The notes under the pieces were generated by a model. It did not search any database, was not told the origin of the DNA, and was given only the letters and a program-made list of their open reading frames with translations. From an uncultured Clostridia bacterium (GTDB lineage Bacteria > Bacillota > Clostridia > Oscillospirales > Acutalibacteraceae): a DNA stretch of 64,000 nucleotides. The stretch lies in the NCBI GenBank assembly GCA_944380765.1, contig CALWIO010000001.1, positions 1 through 64,000 of the forward strand, given 5' to 3'. This document shows, piece after piece, positions 43,483-51,582 of this stretch. The position numbers and the translations under genes were made by a program. Every line of letters begins with the position of its first letter. The stretch's first letter is position 1.

Positions 43483-44691
43483 TTGAAATATGTAGTTGTA
43501 TTATATGACGGTATGGCGGATTATCCCGTTCCCGAGCTGGGCGGCAGAACGCCGATGGCGGTAGCCTGCAAGCCGAATTTTGACTCGCTGGGCAAAAAGG
43601 GTACCGTGGGGCTTGTCAGAACCGTTCCGGACGGTATGAAGCCCGGAAGCGATGTGGCTAATATGAGCGTAATGGGATTTGACCCTTCAATATATTACAC
43701 CGGCAGAAGCCCCCTTGAAGCGGCAAGCATAGGCGTTGACTTAAAGGACACCGATGTTACTCTGCGCTGTAATCTGGTTACGCTTTCCGATGAGGAAAAC
43801 TATGAGGACAAAACAATGGTTGACTACTGCGCCGGCGATATTTCGACCGAGGAAGCCGCCGAGATTATAAAGAGCGTTGACGAGCGTTTCGGCAGCGAGA
43901 TTTTTAAATTTTACAGCGGAGTCAGCTACCGCCACTGTCTTGTGTGGGACTGCGGCACAACCGATTTAGGCTCAATGACTCCTCCGCACGATATTTCGGG
44001 ACGGGTTGTGGGCGAATATCTTTCAAAATCCGAAAACGCAAAGCCGCTTATACAGATGATGAAAGACAGCTATGAATTTTTAAAAGACCACCCCGTAAAC
44101 AAAAAAAGAGCTGCCGAGGGAAAACGCCCGGCAAACTCCATCTGGCTGTGGGGCGAGGGAAAACGCCCGGCTCTTTCGCCCTTTGAGCAGCTTTACGGCA
44201 TAAAGGGCGCTGTGATTTCGGCGGTTGACCTTTTAAAGGGTATAGGAAAATGCGCCAAGATGGAAACTCCCGAAGTAGAGGGCGCTACCGGATATATCGA
44301 CACGAATTTTGAGGGCAAGGCGCGCGCCGCGGTTGAAGCGCTTAAAAACGGCTGCGATTTTGCGTACATTCACCTTGAAGCGCCCGACGAATGCGGTCAC
44401 AGGCGCGAGCCGGAGAACAAGGTAAAATCCATTGAGATGATTGATTCAAGGGTTCTGCCCATTGTTCTTGACGGACTTGAAGAGTATGACGATTACAAGA
44501 TAATGATACTCCCCGACCACCCGACTCCCATAGTAACTGCTACTCACGCGCCCGACCCGGTTCCCTTTATGATTTATCAGAAATCGAAGCCGCATAAGGG
44601 CGTTGAAACCGTAAACGAAGAAACCGCCAAAGCGACCGGACTGTTTTTGAACAGCGGCGTTGAGCTTATGAAAAAATTTTTAGAGGTGTAA
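43483..44691 (+). CDS. apgM: Cofactor-independent phosphoglycerate mutase, archaeal type
   Basis: A 402-residue alkaline-phosphatase-superfamily enzyme of the ApgM/ThrH-like family. It begins KYVVVLYDGMADYPVPELGG (metal-binding Asp), has GSDVANMSVMGFDP with the likely phosphoserine near residue 62, and a late EAPDECGH with the metal-binding His. It interconverts 3- and 2-phosphoglycerate; some relatives have been annotated as homoserine kinases. TTG start at 43483 after CAGGAG. It lies two bases upstream of metY, so a homoserine-kinase-like role is a serious alternative. Confidence 0.88.
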   Translation: MKYVVVLYDGMADYPVPELGGRTPMAVACKPNFDSLGKKGTVGLVRTVPDGMKPGSDVANMSVMGFDPSIYYTGRSPLEAASIGVDLKDTDVTLRCNLVTLSDEENYEDKTMVDYCAGDISTEEAAEIIKSVDERFGSEIFKFYSGVSYRHCLVWDCGTTDLGSMTPPHDISGRVVGEYLSKSENAKPLIQMMKDSYEFLKDHPVNKKRAAEGKRPANSIWLWGEGKRPALSPFEQLYGIKGAVISAVDLLKGIGKCAKMETPEVEGATGYIDTNFEGKARAAVEALKNGCDFAYIHLEAPDECGHRREPENKVKSIEMIDSRVLPIVLDGLEEYDDYKIMILPDHPTPIVTATHAPDPVPFMIYQKSKPHKGVETVNEETAKATGLFLNSGVELMKKFLEV

Positions 44692-44693
44692 AA

Positions 44694-45968
44694 ATGAGCG
44701 ACTACAAAATAGAAACAAAATGCGTGCAGGGCGCGTACAGGCCCAAAAACGGAGAGCCGAGAGTTCTTCCCATTTACCAGAGCACAACCTATAAATATGA
44801 CACAAGCGAAGCTATGGCTAAGCTTTTCGACTTGGAGCCGGGATATATGTACACCCGTCTTGCTAACCCCACAAACGATATGGTGGCTCAGAAAATCACC
44901 ATGCTTGAAGGCGGTTTCGCGGGCGTTCTCACCTCCTCCGGCCAGGCCGCAAACTTTTTCTCGCTTATCAATATTTTAGGCGCGGGCGACCACTTTATAA
45001 GCTCCGCCACAATTTACGGCGGCACTTTTAACCTTTTCAATGTAACAATGAGGAAAATCGGAATTGATGTGACCTTTGTTGACCCCAACGCGAGCGAAGA
45101 AGAGCTGAACGCGGCTTTCAAGCCGAACACAAAGGCTGTTTTCGGCGAGACTGTCGCCAACCCCTCTCTTGATGTTCTTGACATTGAAAAATTCGCGAGG
45201 GTGGCTCACGCGCACGGTGTTCCGCTGATTGTTGACAACACATTCCCCACCCCAATAAACTGCCGTCCCTTTGAATTCGGCGCGGACATAGTAACCCATT
45301 CCACCACAAAATACATGGAAGGTCACGCAAGCATTATCGGGGGCGCGGTTATTGACAGCGGCAACTTTGACTGGGAACAGAACGACAAATTCCCCGGTCT
45401 GACCGAGCCTGACGAGAGCTATCACGGCGCGGTTTACACAAAGGACTTCGGCAAAGCCGGATACATTACAAAAATCGTGGCTCAGCTTCTGCGCGACTAC
45501 GGCTCGACTCCCGCTCCGCAGAACAGCTTTTATCTCAACCTCGGGCTGGAAACGCTCGCCCTCAGGGTTGAGCGTCACTGCAAAAACGCTCAGGCGGTTG
45601 CCGAATTCCTTGAAAAGAACGATAAAATCGCGTGGGTCAACTATCCGGGACTCAAAAGCAGCAAATATTACGAGCTGGCGCAGAAATATATGCCCGGCGG
45701 CACCTGCGGAGTAATCTCTTTCGGCGTTAAAGGCGGAAGAGCAGCGGCGGAAAAATTTATGAACTCCTTAAAGCTTGCCGCCATTGTAACTCATGTGGCG
45801 GACGCGAGAACCTGCGTTCTGCACCCCGCCTCCTCCACTCACCGTCAGCTTTCGGACAGCGAGCTTGTTGAGTGCGGAGTTTCGCCCGACCTTATAAGAT
45901 TCTCTGTGGGAATCGAGAATGTTGAGGATATTATAGACGATATAAAGCAGGCGCTTGCTGCGCTTTAA
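44694..45968 (+). CDS. metY: O-acetylhomoserine sulfhydrylase
   Basis: A 424-residue Cys/Met-metabolism PLP enzyme. The lysine that binds PLP is in THSTTKYMEGH (near residue 205). Other marks are IYQSTTYKYDTSEA, YTRLANPTNDMV, EGGFAGVLTSSGQAA and a terminal RFSVGIENVEDIIDD. The length and the internal insertion after the lysine match MetY rather than MetB/MetC. It makes homocysteine from O-acetylhomoserine and sulfide. It is translationally linked to the upstream mutase gene (2-base gap) and ends at a strong terminator. Confidence 0.93.
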   Translation: MSDYKIETKCVQGAYRPKNGEPRVLPIYQSTTYKYDTSEAMAKLFDLEPGYMYTRLANPTNDMVAQKITMLEGGFAGVLTSSGQAANFFSLINILGAGDHFISSATIYGGTFNLFNVTMRKIGIDVTFVDPNASEEELNAAFKPNTKAVFGETVANPSLDVLDIEKFARVAHAHGVPLIVDNTFPTPINCRPFEFGADIVTHSTTKYMEGHASIIGGAVIDSGNFDWEQNDKFPGLTEPDESYHGAVYTKDFGKAGYITKIVAQLLRDYGSTPAPQNSFYLNLGLETLALRVERHCKNAQAVAEFLEKNDKIAWVNYPGLKSSKYYELAQKYMPGGTCGVISFGVKGGRAAAEKFMNSLKLAAIVTHVADARTCVLHPASSTHRQLSDSELVECGVSPDLIRFSVGIENVEDIIDDIKQALAAL

Positions 45969-45987
45969 TCCCCAAAATACAGCTTAC

Positions 45988-46006
45988 GCCCGGCCTTATG
46001 CCGGGC
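45988..46006 (+). terminator. Terminator after metY
   Basis: GCCCGGC and GCCGGGC around a five-base loop, followed by six Ts. Confidence 0.88.
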
Positions 46007-46037
46007 TTTTTTCGCGCCGTCAGCGCTCCTTTGGCGA

Positions 46038-46066
46038 TTGACTTTTTCCTTTCGCTCGTGTACTAT
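46038..46066 (+). promoter_or_regulatory. Promoter of metallophosphoesterase gene
   Basis: TTGACT and TACTAT with a 17-base spacer, 35 bases upstream of ATG 46102. Confidence 0.65.
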
Positions 46067-46101
46067 ACGAAGTAGGATTGATTCTGATTGGAGATGGGAA
46101 A

Positions 46102-47508
46102 ATGGCGGAGCCTTTTAGTTTTTTTCTTATTACGGATACGCATATTTTTGCCCGGGCTCTGGGCACGCAGGGCGAGGCTTTTGAAAAGTTTGACAAGTAC
46201 GGCAGCACCTGTCACAAGGCGTCCGGCGCTCTGTTTGACGCTGCGGCAAAGCTCATGCTTAATGACGGAGAATGCAACACCGTACTGGTGTGCGGAGATA
46301 TTTCGGACAACGGGCAGTATCTGAGCAACATTGAGGCTTCCGGGCGTTTAAAAGCGCTGCAAGACGGCGGCAAACGGCTGATTGCTATTACCGCCACTCA
46401 CGATTACACAAGCGACGGCAGATACCCCGACAGGGTTATTGACTCGTTTTCATTTGACGGCGGCTCGGTTGTTCCCGCCCGCGGCACAAAGCGTTCGGAG
46501 CTTGACGGTTTTTACGGTCAGTTCGGAAAAGACGGTGCGCTAAGCGTTCACGCCGACAGCGGCTCCTACTGCGTACAGCTTCAAGAGGGATACCGGCTTT
46601 TATGCCTTAACGATGACGGCGACGGCGTTATATGCGGTTACAGCAGCAGCTGTATGGACTGGATTCACGAAAATATTACAGAGGCGCAGGCGGCAGGTGA
46701 TTTTATTTTCGCCATGACTCATCACCCGGTTGTGCCGCCCTCGCCCGTTTTCCCGCTTGTCAGCAAACGGGATATGTTAAAGGATTACGAAGCCGTTGCC
46801 GACACATTTGCCAAGTGGGGGCTGACTCTTATATTTACCGGTCACACCCATGTACAGTGTATAAGAAGCCGCAAAACTCCCTGCGGGCGTACATTTTACG
46901 ATGTGGGCACGGGCGCGCTGGTGAGTTACCCCGTACCCGTAAGAAAAGTGGAAATTTCACAAGACACGGTTAAGATAAAGACGCTTTTCCCTGAGACCTT
47001 TGAAATGGATTCAAAAATTTACAGCGTCAGCGAATATACAAAAAAGCGTTTTGACAGCACGGTTTACGGCGCAATCGACGGCGCGCGGCATGATATTGAC
47101 CGTCTTGCGGCGGTTTTAAACGGACTGAGTATAGGAAGAAAAGGAATTGATAAGCACAAAATACTTGTTAAAATTGCCGGCTTTACAGCGGACAAAATCA
47201 CGGTGGGAGCGGCTGACCGTATTCTGCTTCTGCACAGCGGCGTGCGCAAAATAAAAAAGGTCAAGCTCAAAGACCTGCTCGCGGACTGTTTCAGGGGTTT
47301 TTACGCCGGCGAAAGATTTGTAAAAGAAAACAGCGAGGAACACCGCTTCCTGCGCGCTCTAACCGCAAAGGGTGTAAAAATCGCCGTAAAAGCAAAGCTG
47401 AAAACCTCCGGGGGAAATCCGCAGGAAACCGCCCTGGCTATCTTGGACAGCATTGTTCTTCCGCCGGAAATCAACCCGAACAACACGGTTATAAAGCTGG
47501 ATACATAA
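46102..47508 (+). CDS. Calcineurin-like metallophosphoesterase
   Basis: A 468-residue protein with an N-terminal calcineurin-like domain. Metal-site motifs are LITDTHIF (residues 8-15), VCGDISDNGQ, MTHHPVVP and FTGHTHVQ. The motif normally written GNHD reads ATHD here, so the metal-binding Asn is Thr. The C-terminal 150 residues have no recognised domain. No signal peptide. Such proteins hydrolyse phosphodiesters or monoesters; the substrate is unknown. ATG 46102 is chosen because GGAGA lies about seven bases upstream. Confidence 0.83.
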   Translation: MAEPFSFFLITDTHIFARALGTQGEAFEKFDKYGSTCHKASGALFDAAAKLMLNDGECNTVLVCGDISDNGQYLSNIEASGRLKALQDGGKRLIAITATHDYTSDGRYPDRVIDSFSFDGGSVVPARGTKRSELDGFYGQFGKDGALSVHADSGSYCVQLQEGYRLLCLNDDGDGVICGYSSSCMDWIHENITEAQAAGDFIFAMTHHPVVPPSPVFPLVSKRDMLKDYEAVADTFAKWGLTLIFTGHTHVQCIRSRKTPCGRTFYDVGTGALVSYPVPVRKVEISQDTVKIKTLFPETFEMDSKIYSVSEYTKKRFDSTVYGAIDGARHDIDRLAAVLNGLSIGRKGIDKHKILVKIAGFTADKITVGAADRILLLHSGVRKIKKVKLKDLLADCFRGFYAGERFVKENSEEHRFLRALTAKGVKIAVKAKLKTSGGNPQETALAILDSIVLPPEINPNNTVIKLDT

Positions 47509-47510
47509 AA

Positions 47511-47540
47511 AACCTCCTCTGCCTGGCGGCAGAGGAGGTT
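47511..47540. terminator. Bidirectional terminator
   Basis: A perfect 13-base stem (AACCTCCTCTGCC with its complement) around TGGC, with A and T runs on either side, between convergent genes. Confidence 0.9.
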
Positions 47541-47557
47541 TTTGTTTTGACTGTGTT

Positions 47558-48946
47558 TTAAGCGTTTTGACCGTCGGCGGAGGGTTGCTCCTGCCTTCTT
47601 GATTTAATATCATCGGAAATACGCTTTACAAGGTCGGGTTTTAACTTGAACCCTTTAAGGTATATAAGCAGGGCGCCTATTACTATTAAGGGCGGCAATA
47701 CAAACATAATTATCTTTATACAGCGCACCGCTTCGTCGGTGGCGGTTGTGGCGTTTTCGCCTCCGAAATTCACTATTGAGAAGCCTACCATTGTAATCAT
47801 GGAGCTTAAAGCCGCGGCAATCTTGCTTAAAAATGTGAGAGTTGAGAAGATTATGCCCTCGTTGCGCTGTCCGTTTTTCCACTCGCCGTAATCGACCGCG
47901 TCCGCAAGCATAACATTCTGCATAACATTCATTGAGCCGAAGCCTATGCTCATCACGCACGCCGCAGCCGCGAAAAACGGAAAGCTGCCGCCGAGCAGGG
48001 CGTTGACAAGGAACATAAGAAGATAGCCGAAGCACGGCAGTATAAACGAGAAAACATAGACCTTATTCCTGCCGAACCATTTTGAGAAGAAAGGAAATCC
48101 GAACAGTCCTATCGCCTGAGCCGCGCCGAGCAGTATTGAGAACATACTGTACATATTTTTATCCTCGATTACAAAGGCAAAATAGAAAGGCGAAACGGCG
48201 TTTGTGAGGTTGATGGCGAGATTAAACAAAATCATTATGCCCACAATTACAAGAGTCTGGTCGTTAGTAAAGAGTATGCGCGCCGCCTTTACAAGGGAGA
48301 AGCTCTCTTTTTCCTTTTTTACAGGCTCTACATTTTCCTTGGCGGTCATAACGCAGACGACGGAAGTTACGACATACACCGCCGAGGTTATCATGGCGTA
48401 GCGCAGGTAGCCGCCGTTGATGACGGGGCCGCCGAGCTTATCGACAATCTGCATTGTAAACGCGCCGATAATGCCTGCCGCTCCGCCGATTATGCGAGGA
48501 AGCATTGATACCTGGTCGCGCTCCTTGCTGTCAAGAGTCAGGGCGGGAATCATTGACCAATAGCTGACATCAATCATTGTATAAGAGGCGTCCCACAGCA
48601 GATACATCACCGTCGCGAAAACATAGAGCGCCGCGCCTTTCAGCCCCGGCTGCCAGAAAAGCCCTATTGTGACCAGCGCGTTTGTAAGCGCGCCCGAAAG
48701 CACCCACGGCCGGAATTTGCCGAATTTTGATTTGGTGTTGTCAATTATAGTGCCCATCAATAGGTCGTTGACGCCGTCCCATATACGCGCGGCAAAGAAC
48801 ATAGCCGCTAAAAACTCCGTTCTCAGCCCCAGAACGGACACGAAATACATTGAAATAAAGCCGTTGGCGAGTCCGTAGCTCATACTTTTGCCGAAAGCTC
48901 CGAAGCCGTAGCCGAACTTTGATTTCCAAGACAGTTTTTTACCCAT
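47558..48946 (-). CDS. GPH-family (MelB-like) sugar:cation symporter
   Basis: A 462-residue, twelve-helix transporter. The N-terminal KFGYGFGAFGKSMSYGLANG and the DGVNDLLMGTIIDNTKSKFG region (acidic residues for cation coupling) and KFRPWVLSGA are hallmarks of the glycoside-pentoside-hexuronide family. A cluster of Lys and Arg at the C-terminus follows the last helix. It imports a sugar or glycoside with sodium or protons. No sugar enzyme is adjacent, so the substrate is open. Confidence 0.92.
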   Translation of the reverse strand: MGKKLSWKSKFGYGFGAFGKSMSYGLANGFISMYFVSVLGLRTEFLAAMFFAARIWDGVNDLLMGTIIDNTKSKFGKFRPWVLSGALTNALVTIGLFWQPGLKGAALYVFATVMYLLWDASYTMIDVSYWSMIPALTLDSKERDQVSMLPRIIGGAAGIIGAFTMQIVDKLGGPVINGGYLRYAMITSAVYVVTSVVCVMTAKENVEPVKKEKESFSLVKAARILFTNDQTLVIVGIMILFNLAINLTNAVSPFYFAFVIEDKNMYSMFSILLGAAQAIGLFGFPFFSKWFGRNKVYVFSFILPCFGYLLMFLVNALLGGSFPFFAAAACVMSIGFGSMNVMQNVMLADAVDYGEWKNGQRNEGIIFSTLTFLSKIAAALSSMITMVGFSIVNFGGENATTATDEAVRCIKIIMFVLPPLIVIGALLIYLKGFKLKPDLVKRISDDIKSRRQEQPSADGQNA

Positions 48947-48983
48947 AAAAATTCCCCCGAAATCACCTTTTTTATATAAAAAA

Positions 48984-49012
48984 TTATATTGTACCGCCGT
49001 ATAAAAGTCAAT
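48984..49012 (-). promoter_or_regulatory. Promoter of GPH transporter gene
   Basis: On the minus strand TTGACT and TATAAT with 17 bases between, about 38 bases upstream of the ATG at 48946. The stretch 49013-49145 up to the divergent promoter shows nothing recognisable. Confidence 0.8.
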
Positions 49013-49145
49013 AAGAAGAAAGCCTTAACCGCCAAAAAAGCGGAGTTTTTCGGCGCTTTTTCCTGCCGGAAACAGACGAAAAGCAAAGGCGGATTTTTTA
49101 AACCCGCGCGGCGCATAAAAAAATCAAAATCCGGCAAATTTTTTC

Positions 49146-49174
49146 TTTACAAAAGCGCTTTGTTATGGTATTAT
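49146..49174 (+). promoter_or_regulatory. Promoter of nucleobase permease gene
   Basis: TTTACA and TATTAT with 17 bases between. The gene starts about 185 bases further on. Confidence 0.75.
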
Positions 49175-49180
49175 AAATCG

Positions 49181-49364
49181 AATTGAGTTCATTTTCGGCG
49201 GATTATGACGACGGGATGCGAAATATTCGCGGGCAAAGGCGTCCGTTTTTTAAAAATCTTGTCGTCGGGCAAGGTTATTTTTTTATCCGGCGGAAATAAA
49301 TTTTCAAATAATGCGGAGGCTCCCCTTTACGGGAACCACCGCAAATAAAACGGAGGATATGAAA
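49181..49364 (+). promoter_or_regulatory. Long structured 5' leader of nucleobase permease
   Basis: About 184 bases of leader. GACGAC (49207-49212) can pair either with CGTC at 49240-49243, which is followed by a T run, or with GTCGTC at 49261-49266. Between them GCGAA/TTCGC makes a small hairpin. Just before the ribosome site GCGGaGGcTCCC pairs with GGGAaCCaCCGC. This looks like attenuation or a riboswitch. I found no match to the purine riboswitch or PyrR-binding consensus. Confidence 0.45.
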
Positions 49365-50849
49365 ATGGCAAAAAACAAAAAATCGGCAATCCCTGAAACC
49401 GGCATTTATGACGCCAGAAAATTAGGCGTTCCGAAAATGCTTATTCTCGGATTCCAGCACATGTTCGCAATGTTCGGCGCAACGGTACTTGTTCCGCTGC
49501 TGACAGGTCTTGATGTTGCCACTTCGCTTCTTATGGCGGGTCTCGGCACTCTTCTGTTCCACCTTATCACCGGTATGAAGGTTCCCGCCTTCCTCGGCTC
49601 GTCTTTCGCATTCCTCGGCGGTTACGCCGCGGTCGCTCCCATGCTTGATGACGGAAGCGCCAACAAGGAGCTGCTTCCCTACGCCTGCTTAGGCGTTGCC
49701 GTTGCCGGTCTTGTTTACCTTATACTCGCGGCGTTAATCAAGCTTGTGGGCGTCAACAAGGTTATGCGCTTCTTCCCGCCCGTTGTTACCGGCCCTATCA
49801 TCGTCGCAATCGGTCTGGGTCTTTCGGGTTCGGCTGTTGACAACTGCGCCGCTAACTGGCCGCTTGCCCTTATAGCTCTAGCGATTGTTATTGTTTTCAA
49901 CATCTGGGGCAAGGGAATGCTTAAGATTATCCCCATTCTTCTCGGCGTATTAGGCTCTTATGCCATAGCTTTGATTGTCGGAAACGGCTTCGGAGTTGAG
50001 GGCTGGGCAATCGACTTTTCGGCTGTTGCGGACGCCGCGTGGATTGGACTTCCCGTGCACAAGAGCAACACGATTTTCGCCATTGACTGGACGCAGCACA
50101 GCCTTATAATCAGCTCGATTATCGCGATTGTTCCCATTTCGCTCGCTACAATGATGGAGCACATAGGAGATATTTCGGCTATAAGCGCCACAACCGAAAG
50201 GAACTTTATTAAAAATCCCGGTCTGCACAGAACCCTTACCGGCGACGGACTTGCCACAACTTTCTCGGCAATCTTCGGCGGCCCTGCAAACACAACATAC
50301 GGTGAAAACACCGGCGTTCTTGCTCTTTCAAAAGTCTATGACCCCAGAGTTATCAGACTTGCCGCCCTTTTCGCGGTAATACTTTCCTTCTCGCCCAAAT
50401 TCTCGGCGATTGTAAGCTCTATTCCCACGGCTATCATCGGCGGTATATCCTTCGTTCTTTACGGTATGATTTCGGCTATCGGCGTACGCAACGTTGTTGA
50501 GTCCAAGGTTGACTTTACAAAGAGCCGCAACCTTATCACAGCCGCCGTTATCCTTGTATGCGCGCTGGGTCTCGGCACTGCCGCCACCTTCAAAATAGGT
50601 TCGGTTACGATTTCCCTTTCGGCTCTCGCGGTAGCTTCAATAGCCGGTATTGTTCTTAACGCCATTCTTCCCGGAAAAGATTACAGCTTCTCCGAGGACG
50701 AACCCAAAGACACAGGCGTTAACTTCTCGGTAGGCGCCAACTCAAAGCGTCAGGAAAAAGAAGTCAAGGCTGACGCCGCCGAAAAAGCGGAAAAAGCCGA
50801 TGACAAAGAAGTAAAAGCTGACGCTCCGGCTGAAAGCGAACAGGAATAA
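49365..50849 (+). CDS. uraA: Uracil/xanthine permease (NCS2 family)
   Basis: A 494-residue NCS2 nucleobase transporter. It shows QHMFAMFGATVLVPLLTG near the N-terminus, PVVTGPIIVAIGLGLSG, and a late FGGPANTTYGENTGVLALSK, the NCS2 signature. The last 50 residues are a hydrophilic Lys/Glu/Ala tail without known function. UraA-like proteins move uracil, but NCS2 relatives move xanthine or guanine. Two purine operons downstream make a purine plausible. Start ATG 49365 lies eight bases after GGAGG; an ATG at 49359 is too close. Confidence 0.9.
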   Translation: MAKNKKSAIPETGIYDARKLGVPKMLILGFQHMFAMFGATVLVPLLTGLDVATSLLMAGLGTLLFHLITGMKVPAFLGSSFAFLGGYAAVAPMLDDGSANKELLPYACLGVAVAGLVYLILAALIKLVGVNKVMRFFPPVVTGPIIVAIGLGLSGSAVDNCAANWPLALIALAIVIVFNIWGKGMLKIIPILLGVLGSYAIALIVGNGFGVEGWAIDFSAVADAAWIGLPVHKSNTIFAIDWTQHSLIISSIIAIVPISLATMMEHIGDISAISATTERNFIKNPGLHRTLTGDGLATTFSAIFGGPANTTYGENTGVLALSKVYDPRVIRLAALFAVILSFSPKFSAIVSSIPTAIIGGISFVLYGMISAIGVRNVVESKVDFTKSRNLITAAVILVCALGLGTAATFKIGSVTISLSALAVASIAGIVLNAILPGKDYSFSEDEPKDTGVNFSVGANSKRQEKEVKADAAEKAEKADDKEVKADAPAESEQE

Positions 50850-50866
50850 TTTTCAGGCTTTTCTCT

Positions 50867-50890
50867 CCCCTGCGGAACTCTCCGCGGGGG
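50867..50890 (+). terminator. Terminator after permease gene
   Basis: CCCCTGCGGA and TCCGCGGGGG pair around ACTC, followed by a T-rich tract. Confidence 0.85.
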
Positions 50891-50966
50891 GGTTTTGTTT
50901 TGTGTGACGGCGTTTCAGGCAAGCTGCTGTCAAACAGATTTTTCGCCTTGCAAAGCTCCTTTTTGT

Positions 50967-50995
50967 TTGACAATCCCCGGCGTTTTTATTATAAT
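50967..50995 (+). promoter_or_regulatory. Consensus promoter of peptidase-like gene
   Basis: TTGACA, 17 bases, TATAAT: a perfect consensus. The ATG at 51014 is only about 12 bases past the expected transcript start. Its position rules out starts upstream of 51000. Confidence 0.88.
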
Positions 50996-51013
50996 CGCTA
51001 TGAGGTATTTAAT

Positions 51014-51511
51014 ATGGAAAACAAAGATTTTAAAGAAAGCTCGCCTAAAAAGAAAATATCGCTTGCCGAGATATACCCGGTAATATCACAGAAGCTTGAA
51101 GCGGGAGGAAGCGTGGAGCTGCCCATTACGGGTACGAGCATGCTGCCGCTTCTTGTGTGGGGGCGTGATACGGTAACCGTAAAAAAGCAGACGGACTATA
51201 AAAAATACGATATTATTTTTTACCGCAGGGACAACGGGCAGTTTGTTCTTCACAGAATAATAGGAAAAAACGGCAAAGGTTTTATACTCTGCGGCGACAA
51301 TCAGACAACCAGAGAATACGGTATTGAAAACAGGCACATAATAGGCGCCGTGACCGACATTAACCGAAACGGCAGGCGGTTTTCCGTTTTACGCTCTTTC
51401 TACCGCTTTTACAGCAAGATATGGCTTTTTCTTATGCCCGTAAGAAAGCCGTTACTGCTGATTTTAAGAAAAACCGGACTGATAAAAATTAAAAATAATG
51501 GACTGTCTTAA
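51014..51511 (+). CDS. S24/S26 (signal-peptidase-like) serine peptidase
   Basis: A 165-residue protein of the S24/S26 fold. The catalytic serine lies in ITGTSMLPLL (about residue 44), and FVLHRIIGKNGKG supplies a His-Arg in place of lysine, as in the ER/SipW-type signal peptidases. DIIFYRRDNGQ and ILCGDNQTTREYG fill the usual loops. No N-terminal membrane anchor is seen; a hydrophobic stretch near the C-terminus (IWLFLMPVRKPLLLIL) might associate with membrane. The short message leader and GAGG site support this start. Target unknown; the next gene encodes a secreted surface protein. Confidence 0.8.
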   Translation: MENKDFKESSPKKKISLAEIYPVISQKLEAGGSVELPITGTSMLPLLVWGRDTVTVKKQTDYKKYDIIFYRRDNGQFVLHRIIGKNGKGFILCGDNQTTREYGIENRHIIGAVTDINRNGRRFSVLRSFYRFYSKIWLFLMPVRKPLLLILRKTGLIKIKNNGLS

Positions 51512-51514
51512 CGA

Positions 51515-51543
51515 TTGACAACCGCCTTATTTTTTGATATTAT
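51515..51543 (+). promoter_or_regulatory. Promoter of cohesin-like surface protein gene
   Basis: TTGACA and TATTAT with a 17-base spacer, starting four bases after the stop codon of the peptidase gene. The two genes thus have separate promoters. Confidence 0.82.
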
Positions 51544-51582
51544 AAACTTGGTTTTAAGTATTAAGGAAAAGGGGTCACCAAA

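Noticed and set aside
44976-45578. 200-codon frame antisense to metY
   Set aside because: Complement of a conserved PLP enzyme with no independent start signal.
49181-49364. Purine riboswitch or PyrR attenuator in the permease leader
   Set aside because: The conserved core motifs of both were not found. It is kept only as an unknown structured leader.
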